Shown here in pieces: positions 6,391 to 13,186 of a DNA stretch of 13,186 bases. The notes under the pieces are model-generated. The model did no database searches. It saw only the letters and a list, made by a program, of their open reading frames with translations, and was not told the DNA's origin. The position numbers and the translations under genes are program-made. The stretch's first letter is position 1. The number at the start of each line of letters is the position of its first letter. Origin of the DNA: an uncultured Collinsella sp. (lineage in GTDB: Bacteria; Actinomycetota; Coriobacteriia; Coriobacteriales; Coriobacteriaceae); NCBI GenBank assembly GCA_900547125.1, contig URFU01000058.1:1-13186 (forward strand), in the 5' to 3' direction.

Positions 6391-6461
6391 TCTAAGTTGC
6401 GGTGGAATAGTTCCTAGAATCGGCTGCCTGACAGCCAAACAGGAACTATTTCACCGCAACT
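6391..6461. repeat. Nested hairpin repeat, copy 2
   Basis: A 21-bp outer stem, 6395-6415 with 6441-6461, has only one G-T wobble. The 25-nt loop holds a perfect inner stem, GGCTG-cctga-CAGCC (6422-6436). Bases 6391-6410 are identical to 3117-3136 of copy 1, and the two copies align in the same orientation through the inner stem. The flanking genes are unrelated in function to those beside copy 1, which points to a dispersed intergenic element. Confidence 0.88.
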
Positions 6462-6468
6462 GCTTTTT
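6395..6468 (+). terminator. Terminator of the HAD-dipeptidase unit, formed by repeat copy 2
   Basis: The 21-bp stem of the repeat is followed within 3 nt by TTTTT (6464-6468), 23 bp after the dipeptidase stop codon. This is a good intrinsic terminator geometry, though the loop is long and structured. Copy 1 lacks the T-run. Confidence 0.65.
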
Positions 6469-6535
6469 ATCGGTGTAAAAGGTGGGTCATGCTTGGTGGC
6501 GGGAATGTTATTCGTTTGTAAAGCCGAGTCTCGCT

Positions 6536-6639
6536 TGCGGTAAGGGTCTATCAGATGCCCGTAAGAAACCGCAGTTGGCACGGGCGCTGCCCGGTCGGGG
6601 CCGTATCTTTCCAAACAGCAAAGCGGGCAGGGTGCCCGC
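6536..6639 (+). promoter_or_regulatory. Structured leader upstream of pstS
   Basis: The 200 bp between the terminator and pstS hold no gene but several inverted repeats. TGCGGT (6536-6541) pairs with ACCGCA (6568-6573), with an inner GGG/CCC pair. CGGGC-gct-GCCCG follows at about 6581-6593. GCGGGCA (6623-6629) pairs with TGCCCGC (6633-6639), ending 14 bp before the ribosome-binding site. No convincing PhoP-type box or sigma-70 promoter could be picked out by eye, although phosphate control is expected for this operon. Confidence 0.4.
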
Positions 6640-6664
6640 GAGTCGCATGTATGAAAGGAAGATT

Positions 6665-7603
6665 ATGCTCGATCAGGCTTATTCTCGTCGTCAGTTCCTC
6701 GGCCTCGCTGGTGGTCTTGCCAGCATCGTCGGCCTCGGTCTCGTTGGTTGCGGTGGCGCAGGCGCTTCCAACGCTGCCGACAAGGGTAGCGCCGCTGCTG
6801 CCGAGTCCGTCTCCGGCGAGGTGACCTACGACGGTGCCTCCTCGTTCCAGGCTCTCGTCGAGGCCGCTGCCGAGAAGTTCATGGACGCCAACCCGGACGT
6901 CTCCGTCTCCGGTTCGGGCAACGGTTCGGGCAAGGGCCTGACCGCTGTCGCCGCCGGTACCGTTACCATCGGTAACTCCGACGTCTTCGCCGAGACCAAG
7001 CTCGAGGCCGACCAGGTCAAGAACCTCGTCGACCACGAGGTCGCCGTTGTGGGCATGGGCCCCGTCGTCTCCAAGAACGTGACGGTCGACGACCTGTCCC
7101 TTGAGCAGCTCAAGGGCATCTTCTCCGGCCAGATCACCAACTGGAAGGAGGTCGGCGGCGACGACGCCACCATCGTCGTGCTCAACCGCAAGGCCGGCTC
7201 CGGTACCCGCGCCACCTTCGAGGCAGCCGTCTTTGGCGACGAGGCCGTCGACTTTAAGGGCGACGCCGAGCTCGACAAGTCCGGCGATGTCCAGACTCAG
7301 ATGGGCAGCACCGACAACGCCATCTCCTACCTGGACTTCTCGCACTTCGATGACTCCAAGTTCAACGCCATCAAGGTCGAGGGCGTGGAGCCCAAGAGCG
7401 CAAACGTCACCGACGACTCCTTTAAGATCTGGGCGACCGAGCACATGTACTGCGCAAAGGACGCCGACGACGCCACCAAGGCCTTCCTGGAATTCATGCT
7501 TTCCGACGACGTCCAGGGCAAGCTCGTCGAGGAGCAGGGCTTTATCCCCGTCTCTGCCATGAAGGTCGTCAAGGATGCCAGCGGCAAGGTCTCTGCTAAA
7601 TAA
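6665..7603 (+). CDS. pstS: Phosphate ABC transporter substrate-binding lipoprotein PstS
   Basis: PstS captures inorganic phosphate outside the membrane and delivers it to PstCA. The 312-residue protein starts with a signal peptide that combines a twin-arginine motif (SRRQFLG, 7-13) with a lipobox (LVGC, lipidated Cys29), so it is probably a Tat-exported, membrane-anchored lipoprotein. Phosphate-binding loops are visible: GASSFQ (57-62), SGNGSGKGL (84-92), IGNSDV (102-107) and RKAGSGTRATFE (175-186). The start at 6665 has AAAGGA 5 nt upstream and begins exactly at the signal; the in-frame ATG at 6647 lacks these merits. Codon choice is strongly biased to TCC, CTC, GTC and AAG compared with neighbours, suggesting high expression. 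It heads the pst operon, 24 bp before pstC. Confidence 0.95.
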   Translation: MLDQAYSRRQFLGLAGGLASIVGLGLVGCGGAGASNAADKGSAAAAESVSGEVTYDGASSFQALVEAAAEKFMDANPDVSVSGSGNGSGKGLTAVAAGTVTIGNSDVFAETKLEADQVKNLVDHEVAVVGMGPVVSKNVTVDDLSLEQLKGIFSGQITNWKEVGGDDATIVVLNRKAGSGTRATFEAAVFGDEAVDFKGDAELDKSGDVQTQMGSTDNAISYLDFSHFDDSKFNAIKVEGVEPKSANVTDDSFKIWATEHMYCAKDADDATKAFLEFMLSDDVQGKLVEEQGFIPVSAMKVVKDASGKVSAK

Positions 7604-7627
7604 GTAATCGCCCCGGAAAGGTTTGCA

Positions 7628-8536
7628 ATGGCAAAACAGCTGCCAAAGCGCGACCTTGAGAACGTGGGCCTGGGCGTCACGGGCGCGTGCGTAGCGCTCG
7701 TGACGCTTGTCGTTGCCGCGCTCATCTTCATGGTCGCCCAAAAGGGCCTCTCGGCTTTTCTCAAGGATGGCGTTTCGGTTGTCGAGTTCTTCACCGGCAC
7801 CAAGTGGGACCTGGCCAACACAGCCGAAAACGGCCTGCCCTATACCGGCGCCCTGCCCCTGATCGTCACCTCGTTTGCGGTCATGGTACTCTCCACGCTC
7901 ATCGCGCTGCCCATCGCCATCGGCTCTGCCATCTTTGCGGTCGAGATTAGCCCTAAGTTTGGTTCCAAGGTCTTTCAGCCGCTCATTGAGCTTTTGACCG
8001 GTATTCCCTCGGTCGTCTTTGGCCTGATTGGCTTTCACGTGGTCGTCGGCCTTATGAAGAGCGTTTTCCACGTGAGCACGGGCCTGGGCATCCTGCCCGG
8101 CGCCATCGTGCTGGCCGTCATGATCCTGCCGACCATGACGACGCTTTCGGTCGATGGTCTGCGCGCCGTGCCCGACAGCTACCGTCAGGGCTCGCTTGCG
8201 CTGGGCTACACCCGCTGGCAGACCATCTGGCACGTGGTGCTCAAGAGCGCCATGCCCTCGCTCATGACTGCAGTCATCCTTGGCATGACGCGTGCCTTTG
8301 GCGAGACGCTCGCCGTGCGCATGGTCATCGGCGGTATCGAGGCCATGCCGACGTCGCTGCTGTCGCCGGCGTCCACCATCACCACCACGCTCACCACGTC
8401 AATGGCGGTCTATGCCGAGGGCTCGGCCCAGGACGATGTTCTGTGGGCGCTCGGTCTGCTGCTGATGGGCATGAGCCTCATCTTCATCCTGATCATCCAT
8501 CTCATTGGCCGCAAGGGGGCGAAGGCTCGTGGCTAG
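7628..8536 (+). CDS. pstC: Phosphate ABC transporter permease PstC
   Basis: One of two membrane subunits forming the phosphate channel. The protein has 302 residues, with about six hydrophobic segments (roughly 14-37, 76-104, 118-143, 154-174, 210-235 and 272-293). The EAA loop that docks on the ATPase is at about 180-210 (VPDSYRQGSLALGYTRWQTIWHVV). LLTGIPSVVFGLIGF (122-136) is characteristic of PstC/PstA permeases. GGAAAGG lies about 7 nt before the ATG. The end of the gene overlaps the start of pstA by 8 bp, indicating coupled translation. Confidence 0.95.
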   Translation: MAKQLPKRDLENVGLGVTGACVALVTLVVAALIFMVAQKGLSAFLKDGVSVVEFFTGTKWDLANTAENGLPYTGALPLIVTSFAVMVLSTLIALPIAIGSAIFAVEISPKFGSKVFQPLIELLTGIPSVVFGLIGFHVVVGLMKSVFHVSTGLGILPGAIVLAVMILPTMTTLSVDGLRAVPDSYRQGSLALGYTRWQTIWHVVLKSAMPSLMTAVILGMTRAFGETLAVRMVIGGIEAMPTSLLSPASTITTTLTTSMAVYAEGSAQDDVLWALGLLLMGMSLIFILIIHLIGRKGAKARG

Positions 8537-9451
8537 CACGCGCATCCACGTCGACGAGGCGAGACTCGGGCGTGTCCAAAAACAGGATCGCATCGCCACG
8601 GGCGTGCTGACGGCAATCATCGCCATCGTCATGCTCATCGTCGTCTCCATGGTGGCCTATATCCTGTTCGAGGGCATCTCGACGCTGTTCCAGCCGGATT
8701 TTCTCACGCAGCCGTCGCGCGCCAACGGAACTCAGGGCGGCGTACTCTACCAGCTGTTCGACTCGTTCTATCTGCTGCTGATCACTCTGATCATCTCGGT
8801 GCCCATCAGCCTGGGCGGCGCGGTCTTTTTGGTTGAGTACGCGCCGGACGGCCCCATCCGCGACATCGCTTCCACCGCCATCGAGACGCTGTCCTCGCTG
8901 CCTTCCATCGTTGTCGGCATGTTCGGTTTCCTGGTGTTCTCGGTGCAGCTGGGCTGGAAGTACTCCATCATCTCCGGCGCCGTCGCGCTCACCATGTTCA
9001 ACATTCCCATCCTGGTGCGCGTGATCCAGCAGGCGCTCGAGGACGTGCCGCAGGCCCAGCGCGATGCGTGCCTGGCCATGGGCCTTACTCGCTGGGAAGC
9101 CACGCTGCACATCCTGATCCCCGAGGCCATGCCCGCCATCGTGACCGGCATCGTGCTTTCGGCCGGCCGTGGCTTTGGCGAGGCCGCAGCATTGCTCTTT
9201 ACCTCGGGCATGAGCTCGCCGGTTCGACTGATCTTCTTGAGCTTTAACCTGTCGAGCCCCACCTGCGCCTGGAACGTGTTCCGCCCCGGTGAGTCGCTCG
9301 CCGTGCACATCTACAAGATCTATGGCGAGGGCAGCCCCGAGGCCCAGCAGATCGTCTGGGGCACCGCGGCGCTGCTGATGATCTGCGTGCTGCTGTTTAA
9401 CGTAGTCGCCCGTATCGTGGGCAAGCAATTGGCAAGGAAGATGACGGCCGA

Positions 9452-9455
<4 letters not shown>
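8529..9455 (+). CDS. pstA: Phosphate ABC transporter permease PstA
   Basis: The second channel subunit, partner of PstC. With a GTG start at 8529 it has 308 residues. Hydrophobic segments lie at about 24-48, 79-103, 122-140, 147-165, 200-226 and 273-296, with the EAA loop at about 171-203 (DVPQAQRDACLAMGLTRWEATLHILIPEAMP) and the family sequence LSSLPSIVVGMFGF (121-134). I prefer GTG at 8529 because AAGGGGG ends 9 nt upstream; a TTG at 8505 would add 8 basic residues and a deeper overlap. The gene overlaps pstC by 8 bp and pstB by 4 bp (ATGA). Confidence 0.93.
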
Positions 9456-10324
<869 letters not shown>

Positions 10325-10342
10325 TCCGGGACATGCTTGAGG

Positions 10343-10368
10343 CCCGCGGCGGCCACGGTTGCCGCGGG
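10343..10368. other. GC-rich hairpin after pstB
   Basis: CCCGCGGC (10343-10350) pairs perfectly with GCCGCGGG (10361-10368) around a 10-nt loop. No T-run follows. It stands 12 bp before the true terminator and may protect the 3' end of the pst transcript or slow polymerase. Confidence 0.5.
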
Positions 10369-10380
10369 ACTGATTGGAGA

Positions 10381-10417
10381 GGCGGGTCATCTCTTGCGTG
10401 AGATGGCCCGCCTTTTT
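10381..10417 (+). terminator. Intrinsic terminator of the pst operon
   Basis: GGCGGGTCATCTC (10381-10393) pairs with GAGATGGCCCGCC (10400-10412) with one G-T wobble and a 6-nt loop, followed directly by TTTTT. This is the strongest terminator in the window and separates pstSCAB from the ABC-F gene. Confidence 0.92.
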
Positions 10418-10434
10418 GCTCCGCGACCGAAACG

Positions 10435-10469
10435 ACCACCACAAAGGGGACAGGCACCTTCGTGGTGGT
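10435..10469. repeat. Inverted repeat upstream of the ABC-F gene
   Basis: ACCACCACAAAGG (10435-10447) and CCTTCGTGGTGGT (10457-10469) pair at 12 of 13 positions around GGACAGGCA. It is followed by a G-rich run (10464-10480). The core resembles GGGGACAGGCACC-type sequences that I associate with dispersed intergenic repeats in several bacteria; that resemblance is from memory. It lies 60 bp before the ABC-F start, between the pst terminator and a possible TATCAT -10 at 10489-10494. Confidence 0.55.
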
Positions 10470-10529
10470 TTGGGGTGGGGCTCGCTGCTATCATGGACAA
10501 CGTTGAATTTCTACGAAGGAGCAGGGCAT

Positions 10530-12389
10530 ATGGCGATTCTTTTGGGATGCGATTCCGTCAGCCTAGAGTTTCCCACCAAGCATATTTTCGATAGCGTGAC
10601 GCTCGGCGTGGGCGAGGGCGACCGTATTGGTATCGTCGGCAAAAACGGCGACGGCAAGTCGACGCTGCTGAGCGTACTCGCCGGCACGTTGGAGCCCGAC
10701 GACGGCCGCGTGACGCATCGCCGCGACACGACGATCGGATTGCTCGGCCAAAAGGACAACCTGGTCGATACCGATACCGTGCACCATGCCGTCGTCGGTG
10801 ACACGCCCGAGTACGAGTGGGCCTCGAGCCCGCGCACGCGTCAGATCCTGGCCGGCCTTATTAGCGATGTGCCCTGGGAGGGCACGGTGGGCGAGCTTTC
10901 GGGCGGCCAGCGCCGTCGCGTGGACCTCGCGCGCCTGCTAATCGGCGATTACGACGTGCTTATGCTCGACGAGCCTACCAACCACCTGGACATGCGCACC
11001 ATCAACTGGCTCGCGCGTCACCTAAAGGCCCGCTGGCAGCGCGGTCAGGGCGCCATGCTCGTGGTCACGCACGACCGCTGGTTCTTGGACGAGGTCTGCA
11101 CCAGCATGTGGGAGGTCCACGACGGCCAGGTCGATCCCTTCGAGGGCGGTTACTCCGCATATATCCTTCAGCGCGTAGAGCGCGACCGCATGGCCGCGGT
11201 TACCGAGGAGCGCCGTCGCAACATGGCGCGCAAGGAGCTCGCGTGGCTGAGCCGTGGTGCCCAGGCGCGCTCCACCAAGCCCAAGTTTCGCGTGGATGCC
11301 GCTCGCGAGCTCATCGCCGACGTACCGCCCGTGCGCGACGAGCTGGAGCTCAAGCGCCTGGCGGTGAGCCGCCTGGGCAAGCAGGTTATCGACGTGGTCG
11401 ACGTGGACGCCGGCTATGCGGATACCGATGGCGCGCCCAAGCAGGTGCTCTCCGACGTGACCTGGCTCATCGGCGCGGGCGACCGCTATGGTCTTTTGGG
11501 CGAGAACGGCGCTGGCAAGTCGACACTGCTCGATGTGATCCAGGGCAAGATTGAGCCCACGCGCGGCCGTGTGAAGATTGGCCAGACGGTGCGCTTTGGC
11601 GTGCTGTCGCAGCAGCTCGAGGAGCTCGAACCCTACATGGGCGACACGATCCGCGAGGTGCTCGGCAACTATAAGAAGTACTACGTCATCGACGGCAAGG
11701 AGACTTCGCCCGAGAAGCTCTGCGAGCGCCTGGGCTTTACGACGCAGCAGCTCTGGGGCCGCATCGGCGATCTTTCGGGCGGCCAGCGCCGTCGCCTGTC
11801 GCTGCTGCTGACGATCCTGGACGAGCCCAACGTGCTCATCCTGGACGAGCCCGGCAACGACCTGGATACCGACATGCTCGCGATTGTCGAGGACCTGCTC
11901 GACGGCTGGCCCGGCACGTTGATCCTGGTGACACACGACCGCTTCTTGATGGAGCGCGTGACCGACCAGCAGTGGGCGCTGATCGACGGTCACCTGACGC
12001 ATATGCCCGGCGGCGTCGACCAGTACCTACGCCTGTGCAACGCTACCGCCGAGGGCGAGCCCGTGGGTGCGCCGAGTGCCAAGACCGGCACGTTTGACAC
12101 CGGTGCCGCGGCGGCTGCGGCCGAAAAGTCCAAGTCGAGCGGCCAGCCCAATGGCCTTTCCAACGCCGAACGCCAGAAGCTCCGCCGCGAGGTGAGCTCG
12201 CTCGAGCGCAAAATGGAGACGCAGCGCGCACGCGTGGAGGAGGCTGAGGCCGCGATGACCCAGGTCGACCCCACCAATTACACGGCGCTGGGCGAGCAGC
12301 AGGCAAAGATCGACGAGGCCCACGCCGCCATGGACGAGTTGGAGATGGCGTGGCTCGAGGCGAGCGAGAAGCTCGAGGGCGAGGAGTAG
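10530..12389 (+). CDS. uup: ABC-F family ATPase, Uup type
   Basis: A soluble protein of 619 residues with two ATP-binding domains and no membrane segment. ABC-F proteins act on the ribosome, and Uup-type members are linked to translation and genome stability. Domain 1 has Walker A GKNGDGKS (37-44), LSGGQ (123-127) and Walker B VLMLDE with Glu148. Domain 2 has GENGAGKS (324-331), LSGGQ (415-419) and VLILDE with Glu440. The linker sequence WLSRGAQARSTK (239-250) and a charged C-terminal coiled coil (about 545-617) identify the Uup branch. In domain 2 the usual EPTNDLD is EPGNDLD (Gly442). The start at 10530 has GAAGGAG 8 nt upstream; an earlier in-frame ATG at 10374 overlaps the pst terminator. 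The next gene starts 6 bp after the stop. Confidence 0.92.
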   Translation: MAILLGCDSVSLEFPTKHIFDSVTLGVGEGDRIGIVGKNGDGKSTLLSVLAGTLEPDDGRVTHRRDTTIGLLGQKDNLVDTDTVHHAVVGDTPEYEWASSPRTRQILAGLISDVPWEGTVGELSGGQRRRVDLARLLIGDYDVLMLDEPTNHLDMRTINWLARHLKARWQRGQGAMLVVTHDRWFLDEVCTSMWEVHDGQVDPFEGGYSAYILQRVERDRMAAVTEERRRNMARKELAWLSRGAQARSTKPKFRVDAARELIADVPPVRDELELKRLAVSRLGKQVIDVVDVDAGYADTDGAPKQVLSDVTWLIGAGDRYGLLGENGAGKSTLLDVIQGKIEPTRGRVKIGQTVRFGVLSQQLEELEPYMGDTIREVLGNYKKYYVIDGKETSPEKLCERLGFTTQQLWGRIGDLSGGQRRRLSLLLTILDEPNVLILDEPGNDLDTDMLAIVEDLLDGWPGTLILVTHDRFLMERVTDQQWALIDGHLTHMPGGVDQYLRLCNATAEGEPVGAPSAKTGTFDTGAAAAAAEKSKSSGQPNGLSNAERQKLRREVSSLERKMETQRARVEEAEAAMTQVDPTNYTALGEQQAKIDEAHAAMDELEMAWLEASEKLEGEE

Positions 12390-12395
12390 GCGAGG

Positions 12396-13166
12396 ATGAT
12401 TAAGGCTGCGTTTTTCGATATCGACGGCACGTTGCTGAGCTTTAAGACCCATCGGATTCCGGCGTCGGCGCAGCGAGTGCTCGACAGCTTTCGCGAACAG
12501 GGGATCACGTGCGTAATCGCCACGGGTCGCCCGACCTACCAGATGCCGGATTGGCTGTTCGACTTGGGATGGGATGCGTACATTACGCTTTCGGGTCAGC
12601 ACTGTTTTGACGCTGACGGCGTTTACCGCAGTTGCCCAATTGATCCGGAGGACGTCGCGGCGATCGTGGGCCAGGTGGCGCAGGGGCGCTACGACTCACT
12701 GTGCATGCAGGGCGAGAATTCGTTTGTGAACTGTCTGTCCAAGCGCGTGGTGGCGGCTGCCGACAATGCCGGAATCTCGTATCACGAGGAGCCTTTTGAG
12801 CATGCTTTCGATGCGCCGGTTTACCAGTTCTGCGCCTTTGTGGACCCGGCCGACCAGGGCATAGTTACCGATGTCCTGTCGCATTCTACAACCACGCGCT
12901 GGTGCGACCTGTTCTGCGACATTATTCCGGCCGACGGCGGCAAGGACCTGGGTGTGGCGGCGACGCTGGAGCGCCTGGGCATCGACGCGAGCGAGGCGAT
13001 TGCTTTTGGCGATGGCGAGAACGACCTGTCGATGTTTGCCGCCGTGGGCACGAGCGTGGCCATGGGCAACGCGCAAGACACGGTGAAGGCTGCGGCGACC
13101 TATGTGACGAGCGCCGTGGACGACGACGGGATCTACAACGCCGCGAAGCACTTTGGCCTGATGTAG
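12396..13166 (+). CDS. Cof-type HAD-IIB phosphatase
   Basis: A cytosolic phosphatase of 256 residues in the Cof/HAD-IIB group, whose members dephosphorylate sugar phosphates, FMN or similar metabolites. Motif I is FFDIDGTLL with nucleophile Asp8 and acid Asp10, motif II is Thr43 in IATGR, motif III is Lys183 in GGKDLGV, and motif IV is GDGENDLSMF with Asp206 and Asp210. The C2-type cap lies between about 80 and 180 and is Cys-rich (Cys103, 113, 146, 170, 174). GAGGAG at 12381-12386, inside the end of the ABC-F gene, serves as ribosome-binding site, so translation is coupled to that gene. The stop is intact 20 bp before the window ends. The substrate is unknown. Confidence 0.92.
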   Translation: MIKAAFFDIDGTLLSFKTHRIPASAQRVLDSFREQGITCVIATGRPTYQMPDWLFDLGWDAYITLSGQHCFDADGVYRSCPIDPEDVAAIVGQVAQGRYDSLCMQGENSFVNCLSKRVVAAADNAGISYHEEPFEHAFDAPVYQFCAFVDPADQGIVTDVLSHSTTTRWCDLFCDIIPADGGKDLGVAATLERLGIDASEAIAFGDGENDLSMFAAVGTSVAMGNAQDTVKAAATYVTSAVDDDGIYNAAKHFGLM

Positions 13167-13186
13167 CTGCGAATTCGGCATTTGGG

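Noticed and set aside
6551..8233. A 560-codon open frame on the minus strand across pstS and pstC
   Set aside because: It lies antisense to two genes with complete family motifs. Its Gly/Asp/His/Leu-rich product is what GC-rich third positions give in the opposite strand. No domain is visible.
10374..10529. Longer start for the ABC-F protein
   Set aside because: It would translate through the pst terminator and the inverted repeat; homology and a strong ribosome-binding site begin at 10530.

Overview
The window is 13.2 kb of high-GC, gene-dense bacterial chromosome. The gene set and protein styles suggest a Gram-positive actinobacterium. The GC-rich third codon positions, the actinobacterial-type LOG protein (RRGPVVMRG and DPWRVLRIQ blocks) and the intergenic hairpin style fit the class Coriobacteriia, and a Collinsella-like gut anaerobe is my best guess. 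That placement is an inference; no rRNA or tRNA gene is present to settle it.

Layout. 274-1413 is tgt (tRNA-guanine transglycosylase). It is followed by a structured 212-bp gap ending in a terminator-like hairpin immediately before a LOG-family nucleotide hydrolase gene (1626-2384). Then comes a compact DinJ/YafQ-type toxin-antitoxin pair (2497-3107) behind a 36-bp near-perfect palindrome. A hairpin repeat (3117-3185) separates it from a convergent DegV/FakB-like gene on the minus strand (3201-4061). A divergent promoter region leads to a HAD phosphatase (4218-4880) and an M20 dipeptidase of the PepV/Sapep type (4935-6371). A second copy of the hairpin repeat (6391-6461), here with a T-run, ends that unit.

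The second half holds the high-affinity phosphate transporter operon pstS-pstC-pstA-pstB (6665-10324), with 8-bp (pstC/pstA) and 4-bp (pstA/pstB) overlaps. PstS captures phosphate outside the membrane, PstC and PstA form the channel and PstB supplies ATP hydrolysis. A strong terminator follows pstB, and phoU is not next to it. After it come a Uup-type ABC-F ATPase gene (10530-12389) and a closely coupled Cof-type HAD phosphatase gene (12396-13166).

The most interesting signals are these. (1) A two-copy nested hairpin element that shares a 20-bp block and an inner stem, and looks like a dispersed intergenic repeat family. (2) A TGT in which the Asp that normally recognises the base is Ala. (3) A possible attenuator in front of the LOG gene. 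(4) The large toxin-antitoxin operator with a third half-site at the promoter. (5) Structured leaders before pstS and the ABC-F gene. I see no wholly new multi-gene system; the novelty is in regulatory and repeat structure.
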